This document shows, one piece after another, positions 34,889-43,492 of a DNA stretch of 64,000 nt. Each line of letters opens with the position of its first letter. Position 1 is the first letter of the stretch. The notes beneath the pieces were generated by a model. That model searched no databases. It was not told where the DNA came from and was given only the letters and a program-made list of their open reading frames with translations. Position numbers and translations under genes: made by a program. This DNA comes from Streptomyces sp. 3214.6 (GTDB lineage: Bacteria > Actinomycetota > Actinomycetes > Streptomycetales > Streptomycetaceae), in the NCBI RefSeq assembly GCF_900129855.1, contig NZ_LT670819.1:248001-312000 (forward strand). The letters run 5' to 3'.

Positions 34889-36075
34889 TCATAGGAGCCC
34901 GGCCAAAGGTCCCACCACAGTCTTGTCCAGCCGCCCGACCGGCCCGTGCGATCCCTCGCGCATCGCACGGAAGGACATCAACACCCAGCATGGCAGACGA
35001 GATTGCGGTGGTCGGCGGTGTGGACACCCATACCGACTTCCACCAGGCCGCAGTGATCGATTCCATCGGCCGTCACCTGGCAACCGCCCCGTTCCCCACC
35101 ACCCCCGACGGCTACCGACGCCTGCTGGAGTGGATGCGCTCGCACGGCGCCGTGCTCGCTATCGGGGTCGAGGGGACTGGCGCCTACGGTTCCGAACTCG
35201 CCCGGTTCCTGCAGGCGAACGAGATCACAGTCATCGATGTGGACCGCCCCGACCGCAAGGCCCGGCGGGCCAAAGGAAAATCCGATCCGGTCGACGCCTA
35301 CGCGGCCGCGACTGCCGTCCTGTCTGGCCGGGCCAGCGGCCGGCCGAAGACCCGCGACGGCATCGTCGAGGCCATCCGGTCTCTGCGGGTTGTCCGCCGC
35401 TCGGCCATCAAGTCCCGCACCCAGACGATCAACCAGATCCGCACGCTCATCGTCTCCGCCCCCGCGGAGGTGCGCGAACGCCTGCGCGGCCTGCCCACCT
35501 ACCAGTTGATCGCACAGCTCTCCCGTTCCCGCCCCGGCTCCGACCTCGCCGACCCGACCTGCGCGGTCCGCACCGCCCTGCGGCGGCTCGCCCGCCGCTA
35601 CCAGCACCTCACCGGGGAGATAGCCGAGGCCGACGCCGAACTCGACCCCCTGGTCGCGCAGGCCGCCCCGGGGCTGGTCGAGCTGATCGGCATCGGCACT
35701 GAGACGGCAGCACAGCTCCTGATCACAGCCGGAGACAACCCCGACCGGCTGAGGTCGGAAGCCTCCTTCGCTCACCTCTGCGGGGCCGCCCCGATCTCGG
35801 CCAGCTCGGGACGGACCAACCGTCACCGCCTCAACCGCGGCGGCGACCGCCAGGCCAACCATGCCCTCTACACGATCGCGCTCGTGCGGATGCGCTACGA
35901 CCCCCGCACCCGGCTCTACGTCGCACGCCGTACGGCCGAAGGCATGTCAAAGAAGGACATCTTCCGCTGCCTCAAACGCTTCATTGCGCGGGAGGTCTAC
36001 AAGTACCTGATCAGCACGAACATCCCACAACAAGAACTCCTACAGGCCGCTTGACGATCTATAGGAGCTTCCAGA
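34889..36075 (+). mobile_element. Second IS110-family element, different subgroup
   Basis: It lies directly beside the first IS110 element in opposite orientation. ATAGGAGC appears at both edges (34890-34897 and 36060-36067), a possible core/target duplication. The non-coding stretch before the transposase (34890-34989) could hold its guide RNA. Exact borders are uncertain. Confidence 0.6.
34990..36054 (+). CDS. IS110-family transposase (IS116/IS902-like)
   Basis: 354 residues. The RuvC-like start VVGGVDTHTDFHQAAVIDSI has the first Asp; GVEGTGAYGSELARFL and KGKSDPVDAYAAA supply further acidic residues. The C-terminal domain has IGIGTETAAQLLITAGDNPD, HLCGAAPISASSGRTNRHRL and NRGGDRQANHALYTIALVRM, the IS116 type with its Ser-rich active site. 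ATG 34990 starts just before the conserved Asp; GGAAGGAC lies 14 bases upstream. Intact; only weakly related to the 33365 transposase. Confidence 0.87.
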   Translation: MADEIAVVGGVDTHTDFHQAAVIDSIGRHLATAPFPTTPDGYRRLLEWMRSHGAVLAIGVEGTGAYGSELARFLQANEITVIDVDRPDRKARRAKGKSDPVDAYAAATAVLSGRASGRPKTRDGIVEAIRSLRVVRRSAIKSRTQTINQIRTLIVSAPAEVRERLRGLPTYQLIAQLSRSRPGSDLADPTCAVRTALRRLARRYQHLTGEIAEADAELDPLVAQAAPGLVELIGIGTETAAQLLITAGDNPDRLRSEASFAHLCGAAPISASSGRTNRHRLNRGGDRQANHALYTIALVRMRYDPRTRLYVARRTAEGMSKKDIFRCLKRFIAREVYKYLISTNIPQQELLQAA

Positions 36076-36104
36076 GCAACCACCCTTGAAAGGTAGGACC
36101 CAGT

Positions 36105-38252
36105 ATGAAGATCATCGTCGTCGGCGGAGGTATCGGCGGTCTCACCACCGCGATCGCGCTGCGCCATCACGGCATCGATGTCCACGTGCTCGAGCGCGCG
36201 GATGATCTCACCGAGATCGGCGCGGGTGTGCAAATCGCGGCCAACGGAACGATAGTTATGCGCGAACTCGGCCTGGAGCCGGCGCTGGCCTCCGTGGCGA
36301 CGGTACCCCAGAGATATGACTACAGAGACCTCGAGACGGGTGAGCTGCTCTACCTGGCGCCCCTGGGCGAGGAGGTGGCGCAGCAGTACGGCGCGGTCAT
36401 GTACAACGTGCACCGGGCCGACTTGATCCGGATTCTTCGCGATGCGCTTCCGCCCGAGTGTCTGCAACTGTCGGCACAGGTCGTCGGCATCGAACAGGAC
36501 GAAACGGGCGCTAGCGTCACTCTGGCGTCGGGGGAGCAGATCCGAGGCGATGCTGTCATCGGCGCCGACGGTATCCACTCGATCGTGCGCAACCTTGTCG
36601 TTGGGCCCGAGGAGAAGCAGTTCGCGAACATCTTGATGTGGCGTGCCCTCATTCCGCGCGATCGGCTTGAAGGCCTCGACCTCCCGGTCGCCGGAAACAA
36701 CTGGTTCGGCGTTCAGCGAAGCGTCATCACCTACTGGGTGCGTGAGGACCTCTACAGTGTGCTGGCTGCCGTCCCCGCCACTGAGGTGCAGCGGGAGTCG
36801 TGGACCGACACGAGCGATACCGAGGAGTTGTTGTCGTCCTTCGAGGGAGCCGAACCGACGGTTCGCGCTCTCCTGGAGGCCATCGACTCCACCTTCATCA
36901 CCGGAATGTACTACCGCGATCCGATCGAACGCTGGACGTACGGACGGGTCACGCTCCTTGGTGACGCCGCCCACGCGATGGTTCCCTATCTCGCGCAAGG
37001 CGCTTGTCAAGCGATGGAAGACGCCTGGACCCTCGCTGCAACCGTGGCCCGGCACGGTGACGATGTTCAGAAGGCCCTCGTGGAGTACGAGAGGCGCCGC
37101 CAGCCTCGCACCACACGCATCCAAGCTGGCGCGCGCTTCGCCGTGAAGATGGCTCACGAACCGGATGAGGCTTCGGTGCGGGCCCGAAATGGTCGCTGGA
37201 AGGGCACCCAGCGCATCGATCCACTTGCCCTCACATCCTGGGAGTTCGCTTGGGGCCACGATGCCCTTGCTGCGATGGACCAGCCTGTGGCCGACGTGAT
37301 CGGACTGAGCTCTTCCAAGGAGGGCAAGCAGATGGCCAGGCCGGAAAGTCAGCGTGCTTTCGATCTGTGGAGGGGGGCAATCGGCCAGGAAGACATCGCA
37401 CAGGGTCATCCAGGCCAACGCGCCGCCTACGATCGATTCCTGCGCACCGAGTTCCCGCCGCCATCCGATGTTCGGGTTGAACGCTGCGAATTGAACGGCG
37501 TAGCCAGCCTGAAGGTGACAGCGCCGGAAGTCACGCAGCCGCGGCGTACGATGCTGCATCTGCATGGTGGGGCGTTCGTGCTTGGCTCGGCGGAGAGTTC
37601 AGTGGAGTACGCGAGTCGCTTGTCGGCAGCCTTCCATGCCGAGGTGTTCTCGGTCGACTATCGTCTGGCGCCTGAACACCCGTACCCGGCCGCGATCGAT
37701 GATGTGTTCGCCGCCTACCGTGGTGTGTTGGGACGAGGGGTCGACCCCGCGTCGATCATCCTCAGCGGGGAGTCCGCAGGAGGCGGATTGGCGCTCTCTC
37801 TCGCGCTGTCGCTGGATCGCGCCGGCCTTCCAAGACCAGCGGGCGTACTGGCGGTGTGCCCATTCACCGACCTGACGCTCAGCGGACCGAGCGTCGCAAC
37901 CTACTCGGGGGAAGATCCTGCCTCGCACCGTGACAGCCTTACCCAGCTCGGCGCCTCGTACTTCCAGGGGCACGAACCCACCGATCCGATGGTTTCGCCG
38001 CTGTTTGGTGACCTCTCCTCACTCCCGCCGCTCTATCTTTCTGCGGTGCACGGTGAGGTACTGGAGAGTGACACCACCCGCTTTGCCGAACTGGCGAAGG
38101 CTGCCGGCGCCGATGTGACCCTGGAGATGATCGAGGACTCGGTGCACGTATACACGTTGTTCGGCTTCCTGCCGGAAGCCCAGCGGACGCTATCGCGTGC
38201 CGCAATCTGGGCTGATCAGCTCGCCGGCGAAGCCATTGAACGCCTGCTTTAG
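36105..38252 (+). CDS. FAD monooxygenase fused to HSL-type esterase
   Basis: 715 residues in one frame. Residues 1-395 are a group A flavin monooxygenase, salicylate-hydroxylase-like: KIIVVGGGIGGLTTAIALRH, the DG motif VIGADGIHSIVR, and the GD motif VTLLGDAAHAMVPYLAQGA. Residues 410-715 are an alpha/beta hydrolase of the HSL group: MLHLHGGAFVLGSAES, DYRLAPEHPYPAAIDD, LSGESAGGGLALSLAL. This pairing would hydroxylate a ring and then cleave an ester or lactone. An excellent internal ribosome site (AAGGAGGG, 37317-37324) precedes an in-frame ATG at 37332, so a separate 306-residue esterase may also be made. GC is lower than in flanking Streptomyces-like genes. Confidence 0.85.
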   Translation: MKIIVVGGGIGGLTTAIALRHHGIDVHVLERADDLTEIGAGVQIAANGTIVMRELGLEPALASVATVPQRYDYRDLETGELLYLAPLGEEVAQQYGAVMYNVHRADLIRILRDALPPECLQLSAQVVGIEQDETGASVTLASGEQIRGDAVIGADGIHSIVRNLVVGPEEKQFANILMWRALIPRDRLEGLDLPVAGNNWFGVQRSVITYWVREDLYSVLAAVPATEVQRESWTDTSDTEELLSSFEGAEPTVRALLEAIDSTFITGMYYRDPIERWTYGRVTLLGDAAHAMVPYLAQGACQAMEDAWTLAATVARHGDDVQKALVEYERRRQPRTTRIQAGARFAVKMAHEPDEASVRARNGRWKGTQRIDPLALTSWEFAWGHDALAAMDQPVADVIGLSSSKEGKQMARPESQRAFDLWRGAIGQEDIAQGHPGQRAAYDRFLRTEFPPPSDVRVERCELNGVASLKVTAPEVTQPRRTMLHLHGGAFVLGSAESSVEYASRLSAAFHAEVFSVDYRLAPEHPYPAAIDDVFAAYRGVLGRGVDPASIILSGESAGGGLALSLALSLDRAGLPRPAGVLAVCPFTDLTLSGPSVATYSGEDPASHRDSLTQLGASYFQGHEPTDPMVSPLFGDLSSLPPLYLSAVHGEVLESDTTRFAELAKAAGADVTLEMIEDSVHVYTLFGFLPEAQRTLSRAAIWADQLAGEAIERLL
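37317..37334 (+). promoter_or_regulatory. Internal ribosome-binding site and start within the fusion gene
   Basis: AAGGAGGG followed seven bases later by ATG (37332), exactly at the junction between the monooxygenase tail and the esterase domain. Such a site inside a coding frame is unlikely by chance and points to independent esterase translation or to recent loss of a stop codon. Confidence 0.6.
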
Positions 38253-38256
38253 CGGA

Positions 38257-38583
38257 ATGGAGTTCTCCCCCGCGCTCCTCGTCCGTCGACCCGACGGGAC
38301 ATGGGTCGCAATCGGGCCCGAGCTCGACGGCATCGCTCGCTTCATCTCCGACATCGCCATCCCCAACCCTCGTGACCGGCATGGCACTCCCCGGCGGACT
38401 CCCCGTCAACGTCGACCTCACCGACAACGGCCAGACCATCGCCGAACCCGCGCCGCAGCGGCCGGCAACATCCGGGCCCACGACCGTGCCCGGGCAGTCA
38501 TGACCCAGGCACTCCTAGACGCCGACCAGCAACCACTCAAGTGGCCCGAAACCATCAACCTCGAAGAAGAGCCAGAAGGCTGA
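38257..38583 (+). pseudogene. Small conserved protein with compensating frameshifts
   Basis: 108 codons. N-terminal MEFSPALLVRRPDGTWVAIG and C-terminal RAVMTQALLDADQQPLKWPE look like a genuine actinobacterial protein, but the middle of this frame is Arg/Pro nonsense. Reading the next frame there gives IPTLVTGMALPGGLPVNVDL then TDNGQTIAE, which fits better. So an extra base near 38371 and a compensating change near 38440 scramble about 25 residues without creating a stop. Function unknown. Codon use is Streptomyces-like, unlike the preceding gene. Confidence 0.5.
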
Positions 38584-38589
38584 TCCCTG

Positions 38590-39595
38590 GGGACTGTCGG
38601 AATTTCGGTGTAAGTGGCCCGACACGCCGACGTGATTGGTTGGCGGGGAAGGGTCAGTGATGACCGAGAACATGCAGGACATGTCTGCATCGGCGAAGGC
38701 GGCCGAGGCGCCGCAGAAGGAGAACGAGCACCACGCCACTGGCGACGACGGGCAGCTCCCAAAGGCGTTTACCCGGCCGTCGGCCGAGGAGCTGGAGGTA
38801 GCCCGGGAGCTCGTGCGCTCGGCCCGTGAGCGAGGGACCGCGTTGACCGGTCCGGGAGGGCTGCTCAAGGCGTTGACCAAGACGGTGATCGAGACCGCGC
38901 TGGACGAGGAGATGACCGACCACCTTGGCTACGACCGGCACGACGCGGCTGGTCGGGGCTCGGGCAACTCCCGCAACGGCACTCGGACCAAGACGGTGCT
39001 GACCGACAACTGCGGTCCGGTGGAGATCGAGGTGCCCCGTGACCGGGCCGGGAGCTTCGACCCGGCGATTGTGAAGGAGTGGCAGCGCCGGTCCGGGGAT
39101 GTCGACACGATCGTGCTCTCGCTGTACGCCAAGGGCCTGACCACCGGGGAGATCAGCGCCCACTTCGAGGAGATCTACGGCGCCTCGGTGTCGAAGGACA
39201 CCATCAGCCGGATCACCGACACGGTCGTGGCGGAGATGGCCGAGTGGTCCGCCCGGCCGCTGGAGAAGGTCTACGCGGCGATCTTCGTCGACGCGGTCTA
39301 CGTCAAAGTTCGCGACGGGCAGGTCGGCAACCGGCCGGTCTACGCCGCGATCGGAGTCGACCTGGCCGGGCACAAGGACGTGCTCGGCCTGTGGGCCGGC
39401 ACCGGCGGCGGGGAGACCGCGAAGTTCTGGATGAGCGTGCTCGCCGAGCTGAAGAACCGCGGCGTGGCCGACGTCTTCTTTGTGGTCTGCGACGGCCTCA
39501 AGGGCCTGCCGGACTCGGTCGAGGCGGTCTTCCCGCAGGCAGTGGTGCAGACCTGCATCATCCACCTGATCCGCAACACCTTCCGGTACACGGCG
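38590..39595 (+). pseudogene. IS256-family transposase, 3' truncated
   Basis: The IS256-type left end is visible (GGACTGTCGGAATTTCGGTG). ATG 38660 opens a protein with LVRSARERGTALTGPGGLLK, DHLGYDRHDAAGRGSGNSRN, GPVEIEVPRDRAGSFDPAIV, FVDAVYVKVRDG (first Asp) and VFFVVCDGLKGLPDSVEAVF (second Asp). Homology ends at CIIHLIRNTFRYT; the final third with the catalytic Glu is gone. The ORF continues into unrelated DNA. Bases 39596-39686 are an unidentified insert before the TetR gene. Confidence 0.82.
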
Positions 39596-39686
39596 GGGCC
39601 TGGAAAGTGCCTCATCCATGAGCTCCCGGCCATGTTCCGCCATCTGGCGGCGCCACCCGTCGTGGGCTTGCGTCGATCGGCTGCGG

Positions 39687-40301
39687 TCAGGCTTCTGGGC
39701 TCCTTGCCGCCGGCTGGTCGCTGTTGCCGTGTGCCAGTGACGCGAGAATTTCCTTGCGGCAGACATCGAGGATTTCGTCCGCCAGCGGAGAATCGTCCGG
39801 GCATGCCCGCGACAACACGATCGCGCCGACCGAATGGGCGAGCATGTCGATCATCGTGGTGCGGGCCGCGCGCCCGTCCGCATCCCCGAGCGTGTCCCCT
39901 TGGGAGGCGACCTGGAGAGCCGTCAGCAGGTTTTCGATCCCTGCCTCGAACTCCTTCCGGATGTCCCCCGGTTGACGTGCGGCGTCGCCGCTGAGGGCGG
40001 CGATGGTGCAGCCGTCACCGCGGCCGTCGCGATGCTCCCGCGTGACGTAGCGCTCGACGAACTCGGTGGCGTCCCGGCCCTCTGCCTGTGCCGCGGTCTG
40101 TGAGAGCGCGTTCGCGGAACCCTCGGCCATGAGGTCGGCCTTGGAGCCGAAGTGCTTGTAGAACCCGCCATGGGTGAACCCGGCGGCTGCCATCAGGTCC
40201 GCCACGCCGACACCATCATAGCCGCGCTCGCGGAACAGCCTGCCGGCCGTCGCGACGATGTGCGCACGGTTCTGCTTCGCCTGTGCCTTGGTGACCCGCA
40301 T
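39687..40301 (-). CDS. TetR/AcrR-family regulator
   Basis: 204 residues. The DNA-binding head is TAGRLFRERGYDGVGVADLM followed by AAAGFTHGGFYKHFGSKADL, typical of the YcdC/AcrR-like group; the C-terminal domain is helical (DMLAHSVGAIVLSRACPDDS). ATG 40301 (MRVTKAQAKQNRAHIV) is preferred over 40334 because homologues start just before the HTH. It is divergent from the hydrolase at 40457; two palindromes between them are likely its operators. Expected to repress the hydrolase and possibly the SDR pair behind it until a ligand binds. Confidence 0.87.
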   Translation of the reverse strand: MRVTKAQAKQNRAHIVATAGRLFRERGYDGVGVADLMAAAGFTHGGFYKHFGSKADLMAEGSANALSQTAAQAEGRDATEFVERYVTREHRDGRGDGCTIAALSGDAARQPGDIRKEFEAGIENLLTALQVASQGDTLGDADGRAARTTMIDMLAHSVGAIVLSRACPDDSPLADEILDVCRKEILASLAHGNSDQPAARSPEA

Positions 40302-40360
40302 GTCCAGCCGCCCTGTCCTCGGTCGACACTCCACTCGCGTCTCACGGCCAAGTATACATA

Positions 40361-40376
40361 GATGTCGATCGACATC
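40361..40376. promoter_or_regulatory. Perfect 16-bp palindrome, TetR operator candidate 1
   Basis: GATGTCGATCGACATC is its own reverse complement, in the intergenic region next to the TetR start. Confidence 0.7.
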
Positions 40377-40394
40377 AAAAGCCTTGACTTTTTA

Positions 40395-40410
40395 GATGAC
40401 AATCGTCATC
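40395..40410. promoter_or_regulatory. Second TetR operator candidate
   Basis: GATGACAATCGTCATC has perfect 6-bp arms around AATC and the same half-site pattern (GATGNC) as the first palindrome, with centres 34 bases apart. It follows a TTGACT box (40384-40389), so binding would block the hydrolase promoter. Confidence 0.62.
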
Positions 40411-40456
40411 GTAATGCTCACCTCCGGTACTCACCCCCTCCAGAAAGGCTCAGGCC

Positions 40457-41296
40457 ATGAGTGACACGCATGTGACCGCACCGACTCAGTACATCGAGGT
40501 CGACGGCGACCGATTCGCCTACCGACGCTGGGGCAAGCCCTCCGGCGTCCCGATCTTCCTGGTCCAGCACTTCCGCGGAGGGATGGACCACTGGGACCCC
40601 CTGCTCACCGACGGCCTGGCCGAAGGCCGCGAGGTCATCCTGTTCAACGGGCGCGGCATCGCCTCGTCATCCGGCAAGCCGCGTAACCGGTTCGAGGACA
40701 TGGCCGACGACATCGCCGCGGTCATCCGGGCGCTGGGGCTGGAGCAGGTCGATCTGCTCGGCTTCTCGATCGGCGGTTTCCAGGTACAGGAGGTCACGCT
40801 GCGCCACCCTCAGCTGGTGCGCAAGCTCCTCCTGCTCGGCACCGGCCTCCGAGGCGGGGACCCGACGAGTGACCCCCAGGTGCCTGACCACGCGCTGAAT
40901 CCGGTCCACGTCCTGGAGAACTTCCTCTTCCTGTTCTTCGGCCGCTCGGAAGCCGCGATCGAAGCCGGCCGGGCCTTCTGGGAGCGGCGTCACCAGCGGG
41001 CCGACCAGGACACGCTGAGCTCGCCCGCGGTCGCACAGGCGCAGGTCGAAGCGGTGATGGCCTATGCGGAACCGCTGCCGGGCGAGAATCCCTATGCGTT
41101 CCTGAATGCGATCACCCAGCCGACGCTGGTCCTCAACGGCGAGAACGACGTGATGATCGCCTCGATCAACTCCTGGCACCTCGCCCAGAACATCCCCAAC
41201 GCTCAGCTGCTGATCTACCCCGATGCCGGGCATGGAGCGCAGTTCCAGTACCCCGAGCGGTTCCTGAAGCACGCCATTCAGTTCCTCGACGAGTAA
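40457..41296 (+). CDS. Alpha/beta hydrolase
   Basis: 279 residues of the alpha/beta-hydrolase fold. The nucleophile elbow is LLGFSIGGFQVQE, the acid lies in LVLNGENDVMIAS and the His in YPDAGHGAQFQYPERF, at normal spacing. LVQHFRGGMDHWDPL fits the oxyanion region. Proteins of this type are annotated as hydrolases or non-heme peroxidase-like enzymes next to TetR repressors. AAAGG lies eight bases before ATG 40457. Likely a TetR-controlled detoxification or catabolic enzyme; substrate unknown. Confidence 0.83.
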   Translation: MSDTHVTAPTQYIEVDGDRFAYRRWGKPSGVPIFLVQHFRGGMDHWDPLLTDGLAEGREVILFNGRGIASSSGKPRNRFEDMADDIAAVIRALGLEQVDLLGFSIGGFQVQEVTLRHPQLVRKLLLLGTGLRGGDPTSDPQVPDHALNPVHVLENFLFLFFGRSEAAIEAGRAFWERRHQRADQDTLSSPAVAQAQVEAVMAYAEPLPGENPYAFLNAITQPTLVLNGENDVMIASINSWHLAQNIPNAQLLIYPDAGHGAQFQYPERFLKHAIQFLDE

Positions 41297-41431
41297 CACC
41301 TGCGGGGCTTCGGCGTAGTCGCTGACGCCTGGTCGGTGATGATCGGCCAGCTCATCGGAACCCCCCAAGGCCTCGTTGCCGGCGCGGCCCCCGGTGACTG
41401 CGGTCAGCGCAAGGTGGTGGGGGCCAGTCGA

Positions 41432-41444
41432 GTAATTGCATTAC
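41432..41444. promoter_or_regulatory. Short palindrome upstream of SDR operon
   Basis: GTAATTGCATTAC has 5-bp arms around TGC and is followed by ATTACGATCATAAT. This AT-rich patch ahead of GGAGGAGG could be an operator or -10 region for the SDR pair. Confidence 0.4.
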
Positions 41445-41475
41445 GATCATAATCCAATAATGGAGGAGGTCCACC

Positions 41476-42291
41476 ATGACCACAAACCAGCCAGTAGCAC
41501 TCGTGACCGGAGCATCGTCAGGCATCGGCAAGGCGGCCGCGCTCGCGCTCGTCGACGCGGGATTCGAGGTCGTCGGAACGAGCCGCCGAGCCTCCGGGGA
41601 CGCCCGTCGCGACGGCGTGACGTTCCTCGACCTCGACGTGGCCAGCGACACCTCGGTCGTCGGCGCGGTCGACCGCGTGATCGAAAAGTTCGGGCGGATC
41701 GACGTTCTGGTCAACAACGCCGGCATCGGCTCCGCCGGTGCCGGCGAGGAACGCTCCCTCGCCCAGGACCAGCGGCTGTTCGACATCAACGTCTTCGGCC
41801 TGATCCGCATGACCAAGGCCGTCCTGCCGCACATGCGCGCCCAGGGCCGCGGCCGGATCATCAACATCTCGTCCGTCCTCGGGTTCGTCCCCGCGCCGTA
41901 CATGGCCGCCTACGCCGCGTCCAAGCACGCGGTCGAGGGCTACTCCGAGTCCGTGGACCACGAGGTCCGCCAGCACGGCGTCCGCGTACTGCTCGTCGAG
42001 CCCGCCCAGACCAGGACCGCGTTCGAGGCCAACTCCCCGAAGCCCGCCACGCCTCTGCCGGTCTACGAGCAGCAGCGGCAGGTCTTCGAGCGCGTGATGG
42101 GCGCGGCGATGAAGGACGGCGACGATCCCGCCACCGTCGCCAGGGCGATCGTCGCCGCGGCGACCGACCCGAAGCCGAAGCTGCGCTACCCCGCCGGGCC
42201 GACCGCCGGCCGCGTCAGCACCCTGCGCCGCCTCGTCCCCTCCCGCGCCTTCGACCGGCAGATCCGCAAGCTCAACCAGCTGCCCGCCTGA
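41476..42291 (+). CDS. SDR family oxidoreductase
   Basis: 271 residues, classical SDR. VALVTGASSGIGKAAALAL is the cofactor motif, DVLVNNAGIGSAG the NNAG motif, IINISSVLGFVPAPYMAAYA with SKHAVEGYSE gives the Ser and YxxxK triad. TSRR after beta-2 suggests NADP preference. GGAGGAGG lies eight bases before ATG 41476. The next SDR follows 47 bases later, so they are co-transcribed. Both probably act on the same ketone/alcohol pathway. Confidence 0.87.
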   Translation: MTTNQPVALVTGASSGIGKAAALALVDAGFEVVGTSRRASGDARRDGVTFLDLDVASDTSVVGAVDRVIEKFGRIDVLVNNAGIGSAGAGEERSLAQDQRLFDINVFGLIRMTKAVLPHMRAQGRGRIINISSVLGFVPAPYMAAYAASKHAVEGYSESVDHEVRQHGVRVLLVEPAQTRTAFEANSPKPATPLPVYEQQRQVFERVMGAAMKDGDDPATVARAIVAAATDPKPKLRYPAGPTAGRVSTLRRLVPSRAFDRQIRKLNQLPA

Positions 42292-42338
42292 CCGACACCC
42301 CCATCCCCCGACGCCACAACCTGCACCAGGAGCCTTCC

Positions 42339-43049
42339 GTGGACCTGTCCACCAGCACTGCCCTCGTCACCGGAGCCAACCGGGGCCTCGGCCGCGCCCT
42401 CGCCACCGAACTGCTCGACCGCGGCGCCACCGTCTACGCCGCAGCCCGCAACCCCGACCAGGTCGACCTGCCCGGCGCCAAGCCGATCGCGCTCGACATC
42501 ACCGACCCCGCCTCCGTCGCCGCCGCGGTCCAGGCCACCGGCGACGTCACCGTCCTGATCAACAACGCCGGCGTCTCCACCGGCGCCAACCTGCTCGCAA
42601 GCGACCAGGACGCCATCCGCCTGGAGATGGACACCCACTACTTCGGCACGCTCTCGGTGGTCCGCGGCTTCGCCCCCCAGATCGCGGCCAACGGCGGCGG
42701 CGCGATCCTGAACATCCTCTCCGTCCTGTCCTGGCTCAGCTTCCCGCAGGCCGGCGCATACAGCGCCGCCAAGGCCGCGCAGTGGTCGTTGACCAACGCC
42801 CTGCGCGTGGAACTCGCCCAGCAGGGCATCCGGGTGGCCGGACTGCATGTCGGCTTCATGGACACCGACATGACCCGGGGGATCACCGAGCCCAAGTCCG
42901 ACCCGGGCGACATCGCCCGGATCGCGGTCGACGGCATCGCCGCCGACGCCCACGAGATCGTCGCGGACGACCTCAGCCGCCAGGTGCAGTCCGGGCTGGC
43001 CGGAGGCGTCGCAGCCCTCTACCCGCAGCTGGCCGGGACCGCCCACTAG
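42339..43049 (+). CDS. SDR family oxidoreductase
   Basis: 236 residues. TALVTGANRGLGRALATEL is the glycine motif, VTVLINNAGVSTGANLL the NNAG motif, and the catalytic part reads ILSVLSWLSFPQAGAYSAAK (Ser, Tyr-x-x-x-Lys). AARN after beta-2 again suggests NADP. GTG 42339 is chosen because AGGAG lies a few bases upstream and the sequence fits the family start; the open frame before it belongs to the preceding gene region. About 15 percent shorter than its neighbour at the C-terminus. Confidence 0.85.
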   Translation: MDLSTSTALVTGANRGLGRALATELLDRGATVYAAARNPDQVDLPGAKPIALDITDPASVAAAVQATGDVTVLINNAGVSTGANLLASDQDAIRLEMDTHYFGTLSVVRGFAPQIAANGGGAILNILSVLSWLSFPQAGAYSAAKAAQWSLTNALRVELAQQGIRVAGLHVGFMDTDMTRGITEPKSDPGDIARIAVDGIAADAHEIVADDLSRQVQSGLAGGVAALYPQLAGTAH

Positions 43050-43195
43050 GCAGCACTCAACATCGTGACCCCGTGTCAGAGGGCGGTACGCAAAGATTTG
43101 CCCGATTTCTCTCTGCCGCGGGATTGACGTGCAGGGCTGGGTAGTTAGCGGGCCAGAAGGCTGTCGCAGCCAGGGCTCTGCGGCATACTGCGGTC

Positions 43196-43462
43196 ATGAG
43201 TGAGGAATCGGCACGGCTGGCGCGAGCCCTCGTCGAGTTCCGTGAAGCCGAAGGTATCTCGGAGCGCGAGCTCGCACGACGCACCTGGCTGAGTCACGCC
43301 ACCATCAGGACCTTCGAACGCGACCGTGGGGACCTGCCCACTCCGACCGTTGCCCGCAGGTTCGAGGAAGTCCTCGGCTGGGCTCCGGGGAGCATCAGTG
43401 CCACGCCGTCCGAGGCGACGGGCCTTGAGTCATCGGCCGATTCGAGATCGGACTTCGAGTAG
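43196..43462 (+). CDS. XRE-family helix-turn-helix protein
   Basis: 88 residues. ALVEFREAEGISERELARRT, then WLSHATIRTFERDRGDLPTP and FEEVLGWAPGSI, make a lambda-repressor-type HTH with helix 2-3 in SERELARRTWLSHATIRTFE. Single-domain XRE proteins regulate phage, plasmid or toxin-antitoxin genes; no toxin gene is adjacent. It sits between the SDR pair and an IS5-type element. Confidence 0.75.
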   Translation: MSEESARLARALVEFREAEGISERELARRTWLSHATIRTFERDRGDLPTPTVARRFEEVLGWAPGSISATPSEATGLESSADSRSDFE

Positions 43463-43492
43463 GCGCGCTGGTCAGGGCTGCTTGCCGGACGG

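Noticed and set aside
34889..36067. Treating both IS110 elements at 33.3-36.1 kb as one composite transposon
   Set aside because: The transposases are of different subgroups and no shared ends or flanking duplications were seen.
38257..38583. Calling the 38257 ORF a normal intact gene
   Set aside because: The middle segment makes sense only in another frame, so compensating indels are more likely.
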